Source of the DNA: Nemertoderma westbladi
Taxonomy: Eukaryota > Xenacoelomorpha > Nemertodermatida > Nemertodermatidae
DNA length: 64,000 bases
Reading direction: 5' to 3'
NCBI GenBank assembly: GCA_032718475.1
Contig: JAUCBJ010007342.1
Span: 28,948 to 92,947 of the forward strand
In this document: piece by piece, positions 31,301-39,373 of the stretch
How the letters are laid out: every line of letters starts with the position of its first letter
Position numbering within the stretch: position 1 is the stretch's first letter
Made by a program: the position numbers and the translations under genes
The notes under the pieces: model-generated
The model's input: the letters and a program-made list of their open reading frames with translations, nothing else
Databases searched by the model: none
Told to the model about the DNA's origin: nothing

Positions 31301-32841
31301 GGAACCGCTGGTGAACCACTCATAGGTGGGTGATCCGCTGTCGAACCACTCAGAGGTGGGGAAACCGCTGGAGAACCACTCGTAGGCGGGAGATCCGCTG
31401 GTGAACCACTCAGAGGTGGGGAAACCACTGGCGGACCACTCGTAGGCGGGAGATCCGCTGACGATCCACTCGGAGGCGTGGGAACCGCTGGCAAAACACT
31501 CGGAGGCGTGGGAACCGCTGACGAACCACTCAAAGGTGGGGGAACCGCTGGCGAACCACTCAAAGGTGGGGGAACCGCTGGGGAACCACTTGGGGGCGTG
31601 GTATCTGATGGCGAACCATTCGGAGGCATGGGAACCGCTGTCGAACCACTCGGAGGCATGGGAACCACTGGCGAACCACTCGGAGGCGTGGGAACCGCCG
31701 GCGACACACTCTGAGGTGGGGGAACCGCTGGCGAACCACTCAGAGGTGGGGGAACCACTGGGGAACCACTCGGAGGCGTGGTATCCGATGACAAACCATT
31801 CCGAGGTGTGGGAAACGCTGGCGAACCACTAGGAGGCGTGGGAACCGCTGACGAACCACTCAAAGTTGGGGGAATCGCTGGGGAACCACTCAGAAGTGGG
31901 GGAAACGCTGGCGAACCATTCGGAGGCGAAGGATCTGATGGCGAACCACTCGGAGGCGTTGGAACCGCTGGCGAACCACTCGGAGGCGTGGGAACCGATG
32001 ACAAACCACTCAAAGGTGGGGGAATCGCTGGGGAACCACTCGGAGGCGTGGTATCTGATGGCGAACCATTCGGAGGTGTGGGAACCACTGTCGAACCACT
32101 AGGAGGCGTGGGAACTGCTGGCAAACCACTCGGAGGCGTGGGAACCGCAGGCGACCCATTCTGAGGTGGGGGAACCACTGGCGTCCCACTCAGTGGTGGA
32201 GGAACCGCTGGCGACCCACTCAGAGGTGGGGGAACTGCTGGCGAACCACTCAGAGGCGTGGGAACCGCTGGCGACCCACTCAGAGGTGGGGGAACCGCTG
32301 GCGAACCACTCAGAGGCGAGGGAAGCGCTGGCGATGAAATGTTACATGTTACCACGGCCGCTGGATGTTTATAGAAATGAGTTATCAGGTTATTAGATTT
32401 ATGCATTTCCTGGGGTCCCCAGTTCTTTGTAGCCGGTAGGTCCATGGGATCTGTTGGCGAGACCACCGCAGTCGATGGATCCCTTAGCGAACCCTCCGCA
32501 GTTGAGGGATCCTTAGGCGAACCCGCCGTGGTTGAGGAATCCTTTAGCGAACCCGCCGATGTCGAGGAATCCTTTAGAGCACCCGCCGCGGTCGATTTGA
32601 TCAAACTCGGCGGGTCCCGGAGTCCCTCGGAACCGGACTTCGCGTCGGCGTTAACTCCGTTGGTAGAGCCTGATAGATCCTCTGGAAAGATTGCATTACT
32701 CTTTCGATCCAAGAGTGATAACGCACGCTTTAGTTTCTCTGCACGAGTTCCTGCAGTCGGCAAATCATTTTTGTCGAGAAACCGTTTAAGATTGTTGGTG
32801 TTCATCTTCCGAATGCGTACATATTCCATTTTCTTCGGCAC
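28204..32841 (-). CDS. LINE ORF1 with SAP-like, PIP-like, C48 protease and nucleic-acid-binding parts
   Basis: A 1,545-residue frame. Residues 15-45 (LKRFLDKNDLPTAGTRAEKL) look like a SAP DNA-binding helix pair. About 170-670 is a ~50-unit proline-rich decapeptide repeat (SGSPAVPPPL type). It is bracketed by two copies of an NLITHFY/NLITHFF motif resembling a PCNA-interacting box. About 815-985 is a Ulp1/C48 cysteine protease: WLSDTVVDSFLG, the His-Asp region HFVLHVADL, and QENSYDCGVYVC with the catalytic Cys. A coiled coil lies near 1,165-1,200. About 1,430-1,515 is a LYLTGMK...FWPQGF domain like that of other LINE ORF1 proteins, with a degenerate zinc knuckle after it. The protease substrate is unknown; processing of ORF1 or removal of SUMO-like modifiers is possible. 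Confidence 0.85.
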   Translation of the reverse strand: MPKKMEYVRIRKMNTNNLKRFLDKNDLPTAGTRAEKLKRALSLLDRKSNAIFPEDLSGSTNGVNADAKSGSEGLRDPPSLIKSTAAGALKDSSTSAGSLKDSSTTAGSPKDPSTAEGSLRDPSTAVVSPTDPMDLPATKNWGPQEMHKSNNLITHFYKHPAAVVTCNISSPALPSPLSGSPAVPPPLSGSPAVPTPLSGSPAVPPPLSGSPAVPPPLSGTPVVPPPQNGSPAVPTPPSGLPAVPTPPSGSTVVPTPPNGSPSDTTPPSGSPAIPPPLSGLSSVPTPPSGSPAVPTPPSGSPSDPSPPNGSPAFPPLLSGSPAIPPTLSGSSAVPTPPSGSPAFPTPRNGLSSDTTPPSGSPVVPPPLSGSPAVPPPQSVSPAVPTPPSGSPVVPMPPSGSTAVPMPPNGSPSDTTPPSGSPAVPPPLSGSPAVPPPLSGSSAVPTPPSVLPAVPTPPSGSSADLPPTSGPPVVSPPLSGSPADLPPTSGSPAVSPPLSGSTADHPPMSGSPAVPQPMSGSPEVPTPPNDSPADLPPTSVSPAVPPPLSGSSAGLPPTSGSPAVPQPMSGSPEVPTPPSGLPADLRPTSGSPADLPSTCGSPAVPTPLSGSPADLSPMSGSPVVPTPPSGSPVDLPPTSGSPEVPPPPSGSPAVTTPPSGSPADPHSTSGRSPMSSMDPPGLQTDTLAIKNWGTQYMPNPKNLITHFFKPKVSSCTDDIIFTKKVTFSKTNIVYTFNESDNTKRHSENKTKVDEADVHFVDKIGAHKNEDDVDIHFVKKIDKNLQPKMADLEQITIYLNQLNNDQPPNVLPERKDMKTLECKEWLSDTVVDSFLGLLRKQFPHVASVQSDLCQKLAVEKYDTLFAIQLMAIPYFGKYMSARPEFLLIPECYNKEHFVLHVADLKMRLVYTISSTASLPGKIAFQICELLNLMDNLTTSEPAIDKYENRERQHAWKVTTTPSGHKYPTQENSYDCGVYVCLFANAIATNSKVSHFHTDSDRCRNWISKCLDNVKYYAPDEFEPPTSNTRKSTDVLVGSLIPNCQGRDESKHISPSKLMVSPISQSIQRILQLPRKYAVSKLSNRKFNELMNARICLFSEIKPTLSASETVTFHLNHRSSEAQLAQDIFELHRSRVNGTLTAACKKRLKREFLPAQPPASMEIHALIGHIQSRLSGMELRVKSLEQENIDLRDQLENERRTRHITRSVMCDSAVASNPLRVSQGRHTVTERGDCNNEYVKHVQHIVSDKPIDVQNPTGKLTHNAWGKPIESHTSNQTQSLEMNMGKSRTVSTGPFNRNMQVSHGHGRSRPGINGDLKILDGDKVRQSRVIEGNIEKPFHMVRQSHRPRDELHHQTRLHNSRPAVNCDNRFTVLSHTPDDLEDSKPISHPFGSSMTSGHRFKRPGSESDKVNPVLYNHNKRQLNQGDTCAQTKTLYLTGMKADCAEGLIDGYCNEVGIKVLKISTRFYNRDKNMQLVVNANDASALTSTGFWPQGFVCVEWEYRQYAFTDATDKMEQTVPFYGRQGHIARCRGGSRTGGEFGVPRRYRY
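30830..32335. repeat. 30-bp coding minisatellite in LINE ORF1
   Basis: About 50 units of 30 bp, each encoding a decapeptide of SGSPAVPPPL type. In-phase single-base variants are common, with no frameshifts seen, consistent with selection for an open frame or recent expansion. Confidence 0.95.
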
Positions 32842-33055
32842 TCAAGAGTACTCGGCCTTCGCTCGAATGGCGTCGTAGTTCGCAGAAACGCAGATATTGT
32901 AATTAAAATGTAATAAAATGTAAATAAAAGTGTATTGGCACCAATACAGTACACGGTACAGCAGTATTGTAGTAGCACAGCAGTACGGTACAGCAGCAAT
33001 TCAACGCAGTCTTCAGTACGCTACACAAATGAATGCCAATAGAAGTCGCTGAATA

Positions 33056-34699
33056 TCAATAGGAGTAACGCCAATCCCTACCTTCGGGTAGCAGATATGT
33101 GTAGCACCCACCCCTACATTCGGGTAGCAGATAGGAGTAGGAGTAGCGCCCATCCCTACCCTCGGGTAGCAGATAGGAGTAACGCCAATCCCTACCTTCG
33201 GGTAGCAGATATGTGTAGCACCCACCCCTACATTCGGGTAGCAGATAGGAGTAGCGCCCACCCCTACCCTCGGGTAGCAGAGAGGAGTAGCGGCCACCCC
33301 TACCCTCGGGTAGCAGATAGGAGTAGCGCCCACCCCTACCCTCGGGTAGCAGATAGGAGTAACACCAATCCCTACCTTCGGGTAGCAGATATGTGTAGCG
33401 CCGACCCCTACATTCGGGTAGCAGATAGGAGTAGCGCCCACCCCTACCCTCGGGTAGCAGAGAGGAGTAGCGCCCACCCCTACCCTCGGGTAGCAGATAG
33501 GAGTAGCGCCCACCCCTACCCTCGGGTAGTATATAGGAATAGCGCCCATCCCTACCTTCGGGTAGCAGATGTGTAGCGCCCACCCCCACCTTCGGGTAGC
33601 AGATAGGAGTAGCGCCCAGCCTTATCTTCGGGTAGCAGATAGGAGTAGCGCCCACCCCTACCTTCGGGTAGCAGATAGGAGTAGCGCCCACCCCTACCTT
33701 CGGGTAGCAGATAGGAGTAGCGCCTACCCCTACCTTCGGGTAGCAGATAGGAGTAGCGCCCACCCCTACCTATGGGTAGCAGATAGAAGTAGCGCCCACC
33801 CTTACCTTCGGGTAGCAGATAGGAATAGCGCCCACCCCTACCTTCGGGTGGCAGATAGGAGTAGCGCCTACCCCTACCTTCGGGTAGCAGATAGGAGTAG
33901 CGCCCACCCCTACCTTCGGGTAGCAGATAGGAGTAGCGCCCACCCCTACCTTCGGGTAGCAGATAGGAGTAGCGCCCACCCCTACCTTCGGGTAGCAGAT
34001 ACGAGTAGCGCCCACCCCTACCTTCGGGTAGCAGATAGGAGTAGCGCCCACCCCTACCGTCGGGTAGCAGATAGGAGTAGCGCCCACCCCTACCTTCGGG
34101 TAGCAGATAGGAGTAGCGCCCACCCTTACCCTCGGGTAGCAGATAGGAGTAGCGCCCACCCCTACCTTCGGGTAGCAGATAGGAGTAGCGCCTACCCCTA
34201 CCTTCGGGTAGCAGATAGGAGTAGCGCCCACCCCTACCTTATGGTAGCAGATAGGAGTAGCGACCATCCCTACCTTATGGTAGCAGATAGGAGTAGCGCC
34301 CACCCCTACCTTCGGGTAGCAGATAGGAGTAGCGCCTACCCCTACCTTCGGGTAGCAGATAGGAGTAGCGCCCACCCCTACCTTCGGGTAGCAGACAGGA
34401 GTAGCGCCTACCCCTACCTTCGGGTAGCAGATAGGAGTAGCGCCTACCCCTACCTTCGGGTAGCAGATAGGAGTAGCGCCCACCCCTACCTTCGGGTAGC
34501 AGACAGGAGTAGTGCCTACCCCTACCTTCGGGTAGCAGATAGGAGTAGCGCACACCCCTACCTTCGGGTAGCAGATAGGAGTAGCGCACACCCCTACCTT
34601 CGGGTAGCAGATAGGAGTAGCGCCCACCCCTACCCTCGGGTAGCAGAGAGGAGTAGCGCCCACCCCTACCCTCGGGTAGCAGATAGGAGTAGCGCCCAC
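33056..34699. repeat. S2 satellite, right block
   Basis: About 45 units of the same 36-bp repeat. The first units (AACGCCAATCCC...ATGTGTAGC type) recur at 33,067, 33,181 and 33,361 and match 24,609 left of the LINE, so a higher-order variant block was split by the insertion. The block stops exactly at the LTR of element B. Confidence 0.95.
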
Positions 34700-35098
34700 T
34701 GTAAGGGTCCAGTAGTATACCGCTTACCAGATCCTAGTAACGATGTATCTTACTATGAGACTCTAGTAATGTATACGGGCTTGTACAGTATCTGACAACA
34801 AATCCCAGTCCAGGATATCTAAACAAACAGATATAGTACACAAACGACTACTGGCGAGGAACAGAGCCTTGTATCTATTCTATGTACGTGAGCGGGTCGA
34901 ATGCCTACGTACTAGACAGAAGGATACCTGTCCTCTAACCGGTGAGGCAGATGTACAGTTACAGTAACAGACCAAACTCACGGGAAAACAATCCCCGCGC
35001 AGCGAATCCTAACTATCACTGACAGTCCTAAATACAGTAACTTGCCGCGGTGTGATTTATATGGTTTATATACGAACTAGGTGGTTAACAGACCTAGT

Positions 35099-35212
35099 GT
35101 AACAATGCTGATCATCCCTGTCGAAATCAGCCTAAAGGTCGTGCCTAAATGTAACAATAACTGATCCCCCTGTACGAAATCAGTCTAAAAGGTCAGGCCT
35201 AAATGTAACAAT
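35099..35212. repeat. ~55-bp tandem duplication in LTR
   Basis: Two units, each starting TAACAAT and containing CGAAATCAG and GCCTAAATG. Also present in the other LTR near 53,508-53,622. Confidence 0.75.
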
Positions 35213-36454
35213 ACCGTTGTCCAGACAAACAACAGTTTAATAACGAAAGTGAAATACTCCTTATCTTGCCGCAACTAAATCAGATCCTAATTTTACAAAT
35301 ACAGATAATTTCTACCTAACGTAATGTATAGTACGCTATAGCTAGTAGAACTTTAAGGGCGATATGTTTTAGGGCGTGTGTGTGTGGGTGTGTTACAAAT
35401 AAAACAATTTCGTGTAATTCCTTTTACTAGGTTTTAATGATTTTCTGACTAAAATGATACCGTGCGCTAGCTACTAAAATAAACTAGTCGCGTTTGTAGA
35501 ACTTTATACTCACGAATGACGTCAAAGCTCTCTCCTTCCTATCCACAACCCAATGGGCAACCACAGTGTTAGTAACTACACCCGTGATCGGCACTAATAC
35601 CAGATTCTGGTTGTAAGATAAGAATAGGGGTTAATCGCTACCGTACGTTAGCTGATCTGGTATACTAATTTAATTCTAGAACTTTGTTGCTGCGGTAGTT
35701 AGCAGCAATACCTATCAGTACGTGGCAAGGCGCGGTAGGATATTAATAAACCTCCCTAGGCCAAGCAGTGTGCCGGTAGCAGAAATGCTCCTTGCCTGAT
35801 CAAATAGCTAACTCCAGACAGGGGGGGGGGGGGGGTACTAATGTACATTCTACAAAGCGAACCGGTACCAAACAGTCAGTGCTATGAATCACTAAATTAT
35901 GGAACGTATGCTGTCCGTACCTAATATGTACTCGCGTACTGACGAATGGCAATAGTTCGCACCTGTAGGAAGTACAGGTTAACCCAGGGATTCGTAGGAC
36001 TTGACAAAGGGGGGGTGTCTGGATATAATTATTTGATCCTAAATTTGCGGCGTCCAGTACGGTGTCACGCTTACCCTGATCTATAGGTCTTACGGCGGGC
36101 AAGGGCGTCGAACAAAGTCTTACCTTCTCACAAAGCGGGCGCTGCATAGCAAGTGGAGTATTTCGAAGGGGCAAAGGGGGTGCGCGGTCAATCCAAATGT
36201 GGGCGCTAGCGTGTTGTGGACATCCCTTCCCTGCGTTGCTTACGGCCTAACGATCTAGGCTGCCATCTCCCTGGTGTTCGGCTGTCCCGAAGTCGGACCA
36301 AAAGAAAACATGTCAGGAAATTGCAGTATATTTACAGTTTTACAAAAGGATTTATCAAATAAAGTTTCAACAAGAAACCGAATTAACTAATTTTACAAGA
36401 ATAAACGATATCAGGATGATAACATGAGTAAGGAGTGATAACCGAAGGCAAACC

Positions 36455-36470
36455 GGCCTTTTATACTAGA
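36455..36470 (-). promoter_or_regulatory. TATA box in 3' LTR copy
   Basis: Minus strand TCTAGTATAAAAGGCC; a canonical TATAAAA core suited to Pol II initiation within the LTR. Confidence 0.65.
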
Positions 36471-36748
36471 AATTGCACATGGAAACTAAACAGAATTTTC
36501 CACAGCTTCACAATTGAGCAATAAAGTGCTTCGTGCTCTATGATTGGCCCAGCTCATCGTTCAACGCAGTCCGGCCCTTACACTAATCTGGGACATGGAA
36601 TCCTAACAGAATTTTCCACTGCCTCACATTTGAGCAATAAGATAATTTATGCCCTATGATTAGCCTGGCTCATCATTCGCTACGCTGTACGCTTCTCATT
36701 GGCCTACCAATTAGCACCACACGAAAATAAATGGCCCCAAAATACAAA

Positions 36749-36830
36749 TTTCCCGACTGGGATTCGAACTCGTAACCTACGTAATGTAACCAACGCCTTA
36801 ACCATCTGACCACTACGCCACGAGAGTACC
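36749..36830 (-). repeat. tRNA-like segment (Pol III A and B boxes) in 3' LTR
   Basis: The minus strand holds TGGCGTAGTGG, a full A-box match, and GTTCGAATC, a full B-box match, about 40 nt apart. The acceptor and T stems do not pair, so it is a tRNA-derived SINE head or captured tRNA relic, not a working tRNA gene. Confidence 0.65.
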
Positions 36831-37432
36831 TAAGGGTTTTATGTGTACAAATATGAATAGGCATATTACATTACTGTAACTTAATCAAAATACGTCGGAT
36901 TTTCAAAAGTTTTTACGTTAAAGTTAAACTACAAATGCTACCTTATAGTGAAATAATTCATCACCGCTCCATGAAAACAGTAAGTAAGACTGTTTTCACC
37001 AATCGAAATATAAAATATTTACAAACTATTTCTAAATTTACTAGTAGGGCCTAAAATATAAAATATAATCACTATCTAATTATTGCATACTTAATATTGC
37101 AGATACGGCGTAAATACAATCGATCGTACATATAAATACAAATTTACGAATTAACTTTAGTGCCTAAAATACAAAAAAAAGGCTTTCGGTTATCAAGGTA
37201 AACAAATTAAACAAATCAGAACAAATAAATCAAACAAATCAAACAAATAAATCAAACTCTTTCGATAAATCTTTATATATTGTAAATATACATAATAAAC
37301 CTTCACCAAATTAAATCTGTCCAAATATAATATAAACATAATGCGCTAATAACTTTCAAATGAGTCCTCCTGACGATCTAAAAAGTTCGTCCTGCTGGTC
37401 TGGATATCTTCTCCTGAGCACTAATTGCTAAC

Positions 37433-37452
37433 GGTAGGCTCGCAAGCCTTCC
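37433..37452. repeat. P_B palindrome copy 1
   Basis: GGTAGGCTCGCAAGCCTTCC in the 3' UTR; GGTAGGCT pairs with AGCCTTCC except for one T:T. Confidence 0.85.
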
Positions 37453-37555
37453 TTCCATATCTCGCTCCTCCAAACCCAACATTCAAACATAATGTCCAAT
37501 ATAAATATCCAAATAAAATATCCAAATATAACATCCAAATATAATATCCAAAATC

Positions 37556-37575
37556 GGTAGGCTCGCAAGCCTTCC
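37556..37575. repeat. P_B palindrome copy 2
   Basis: Identical 20-mer in the 3' UTR, sharing the next TTCC with copy 1. Confidence 0.85.
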
Positions 37576-37588
37576 TTCCACTCGCTTC

Positions 37589-39373
37589 CTATTCCTTCGC
37601 TGAGCGGGCTCGTCCACGTCCTCTAGTGCGATTGGGGGGTGGTCGAGGTCGAACTGGGCTCGGACTTCGGCGTCGAGTCGTCGGTGGTTCCAAAACGCTA
37701 GGAAAGGGGACGACGGGAGTTTCGCACATCCGTCGTGCGCTCAATCCTCTAAATCCTCGTCCGATTCCAACTGTCGACTTAACATCGGATCGAGTTTCTA
37801 CAACGCTAGGAGGAAGTCGAAAGGGTAGGACTGTTCCGTCCGTTGACACCTCGCTCTCTGACGTCGTTTGAATCCTAATGGGTTCAGTCAAAGCGTATCC
37901 TGTCCCTCCGCGTGGTTCTCTAGCAAGGGAAACCGTGCCCCGAGTCATCCGGATTTGCGACTTCGATGTCGTCCTCTCGGCGACATTCACTATCTTCTTA
38001 ATCTCTTGTCCGGCCTTCTGGGCTTTGAGTATACGAAATTGCTGATCATCCTGTGGGTGACGCGTCTTCTCCGCTAACGGCGTGGCCTTGAAGCCAGTCT
38101 CACGCAAAACGTCGGTCTCGTCCAGAATGCACGAGGTTACGCGTTTGTGATAAAATGCGCTCCGGTATGCCCAAGCTATCGAATGCCAGGCTCCTCGATT
38201 CCGCTGTTCAACTCGCAGTTTATCGAATTCTCCGGCGGTAATCTTGTTCACCACAGTTTGAAAGTTCCAAGTATTCTTGTTGTCCGGGTGCACTTGTAAG
38301 AAATAGTCCCGCACAACTTTGAATCCACTGTCCAACGGCAATATATCCAATACCTCCAACAATTCATCGTACTGAGGCATAGCCGATACATATCCTTCCT
38401 TTGACATTATGAGAGGGTTTACGGCCCAAAATCCCAAATGTGCTCTCATAGGGAAGCGGCGTCGCTGCGTCGATACATGCTCGTCTGCTAGATCCTCCCA
38501 ATGGTCGAATAATTGTCGAACGATTTTAACTGACATGTGCTCATAGGGGACGTCTCTAAGTTGACATTCAGATGCCCTATGGCCCTTAATATTACAATAA
38601 ATACACTGCGCCACGAAACGCCAGCAAGTGTAGAAAGTGTGCGAACGTTGATCCCCGCACCAGTTGCATACTAGATCCGGTAGAGATATGTGCTTCGCTC
38701 CGCACTTCTTTGCGTGATGGCCAGTTGCTCCACATCTGCCACATATAGTGTTGGCAGGATACCAAACTCGCTCATAGATGAGGTCTCCGATGGGGCGAGC
38801 GCTACCGTCCACGTGATAATTCTCATCATCCGGGTCAGTCGGTATGTTCGTCTCCGTAGGTTGTACACAAACCATGGCATCGCTTTTCTCTAACTCGCGT
38901 ATCTCAGTTCGCGTCTTCCTTGGAAGGTTCTCTTCTATTTCTATGAGTTGCCGTAACGGTTCGTCTATTAGCGCCAACTCGGTCGGATCCACATCGTCAT
39001 GATGGGCGGTAGGCTCGCGAGCCTTCCAGGATCCTTCCGGGCGTTCGAATTCCGCGTGGCGTTCCCCGTCATAGGGTACTAACGTTAACATCGACGGTCT
39101 GTCAACTAGACTTCCCGCGTGAGTGAGATAGACGTCCCTGAAAACGCTAAGTCCCGCTCGCGTGAAAACTTCGCAGTGCGCATCGGTGTTATAAAAGGGT
39201 TGGAGAAATCGTCGGAATACATCAGTATGCGTCCTTCCTCCATCGTAAAAGGTATGTCCTTCGCCAAGACATAACGGGTGTCGCTTTAAGGTTCTGGATA
39301 CTACGTCCGCGATGAAACAAACGTTAACCGAAGATTCTATCGCTAAATAGTATTGCAAGATTATCCGCGGAGG
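37589..39373 (-). CDS. ORF4 of element B: triple zinc-knuckle protein
   Basis: About 594 residues, in the same frame as ORF3 and separated from it only by TGA (39,376-39,374). There is no ATG near its beginning; the first Met lies about 90 residues in. Three consecutive Cys/His knuckles lie near residues 205-265: CGRCGATGHHAKKC, CNWCGDQRSHTFYTC and CIYCNIKGHRASEC. The C-terminus is Arg/Pro-rich and basic. This suggests an RNA-binding, second-nucleocapsid-like role. No membrane segment or envelope feature is seen. It is probably expressed as a readthrough extension of ORF3, or the TGA is a mutation. A P_B palindrome inside is read as WKAREPT. Confidence 0.8.
   Translation of the reverse strand, partial: PPRIILQYYLAIESSVNVCFIADVVSRTLKRHPLCLGEGHTFYDGGRTHTDVFRRFLQPFYNTDAHCEVFTRAGLSVFRDVYLTHAGSLVDRPSMLTLVPYDGERHAEFERPEGSWKAREPTAHHDDVDPTELALIDEPLRQLIEIEENLPRKTRTEIRELEKSDAMVCVQPTETNIPTDPDDENYHVDGSARPIGDLIYERVWYPANTICGRCGATGHHAKKCGAKHISLPDLVCNWCGDQRSHTFYTCWRFVAQCIYCNIKGHRASECQLRDVPYEHMSVKIVRQLFDHWEDLADEHVSTQRRRFPMRAHLGFWAVNPLIMSKEGYVSAMPQYDELLEVLDILPLDSGFKVVRDYFLQVHPDNKNTWNFQTVVNKITAGEFDKLRVEQRNRGAWHSIAWAYRSAFYHKRVTSCILDETDVLRETGFKATPLAEKTRHPQDDQQFRILKAQKAGQEIKKIVNVAERTTSKSQIRMTRGTVSLAREPRGGTGYALTEPIRIQTTSESEVSTDGTVLPFRLPPSVVETRSDVKSTVGIGRGFRGLSARRMCETPVVPFPSVLEPPTTRRRSPSPVRPRPPPNRTRGRGRARSAKE
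39010..39029. repeat. P_B palindrome copy 3
   Basis: GGTAGGCTCGCGAGCCTTCC, a fuller palindrome than the common form. In ORF4, read as WKAREPT. Confidence 0.85.

Larger units (their letters stand above)
24851..33055 (-). mobile_element. APE-type LINE inserted in satellite S2
   Basis: A near full-length non-LTR retrotransposon on the minus strand: 5' UTR (32,842-33,055), ORF1 with a C48 protease domain, an overlapping ORF2 with an APE endonuclease and RT, and a 3' UTR ending in 10 A (24,851-24,860). S2 flanks both ends, and the array phase resumes at ATAGGAG after the insertion. One in-frame TGA splits ORF2. APE endonuclease plus a YADD RT without visible RNase H fits the Jockey/CR1/L2 side of LINE diversity, but I cannot assign a clade with confidence. 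Confidence 0.88.
34700..36963 (-). repeat. 3' LTR of element B
   Basis: 2,264 bp, near-identical to 53,109-55,381. It holds a poly-G tract (35,821-35,835), a tandem duplication (35,099-35,212), a TATA box and a tRNA-like segment. It differs from the other LTR by scattered substitutions, an ~11-bp insertion near 35,670 and a rearranged patch near 36,405. Confidence 0.93.
36964..37588. other. 3' untranslated region of element B
   Basis: AT-rich noncoding DNA. It holds CAAATCAAA-type short repeats (37,201-37,260), a ~12-bp ATCCAAATATAA microsatellite (37,497-37,553) and two P_B palindromes that bracket the microsatellite. Confidence 0.7.

Noticed and set aside
30815-32396. Plus-strand glycine-rich repeat frames opposite LINE ORF1
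   Set aside because: Antisense shadows of the 30-bp minisatellite; the minus-strand frame continues into recognised domains on both sides.
23706-34699. CRISPR-like array
   Set aside because: Repeats are contiguous without unique spacers, and the context is eukaryotic satellite DNA.
36749-36830. Functional tRNA gene in the LTR
   Set aside because: A and B boxes are good, but acceptor and T-arm stems do not pair, so a tRNA-derived relic is more likely.
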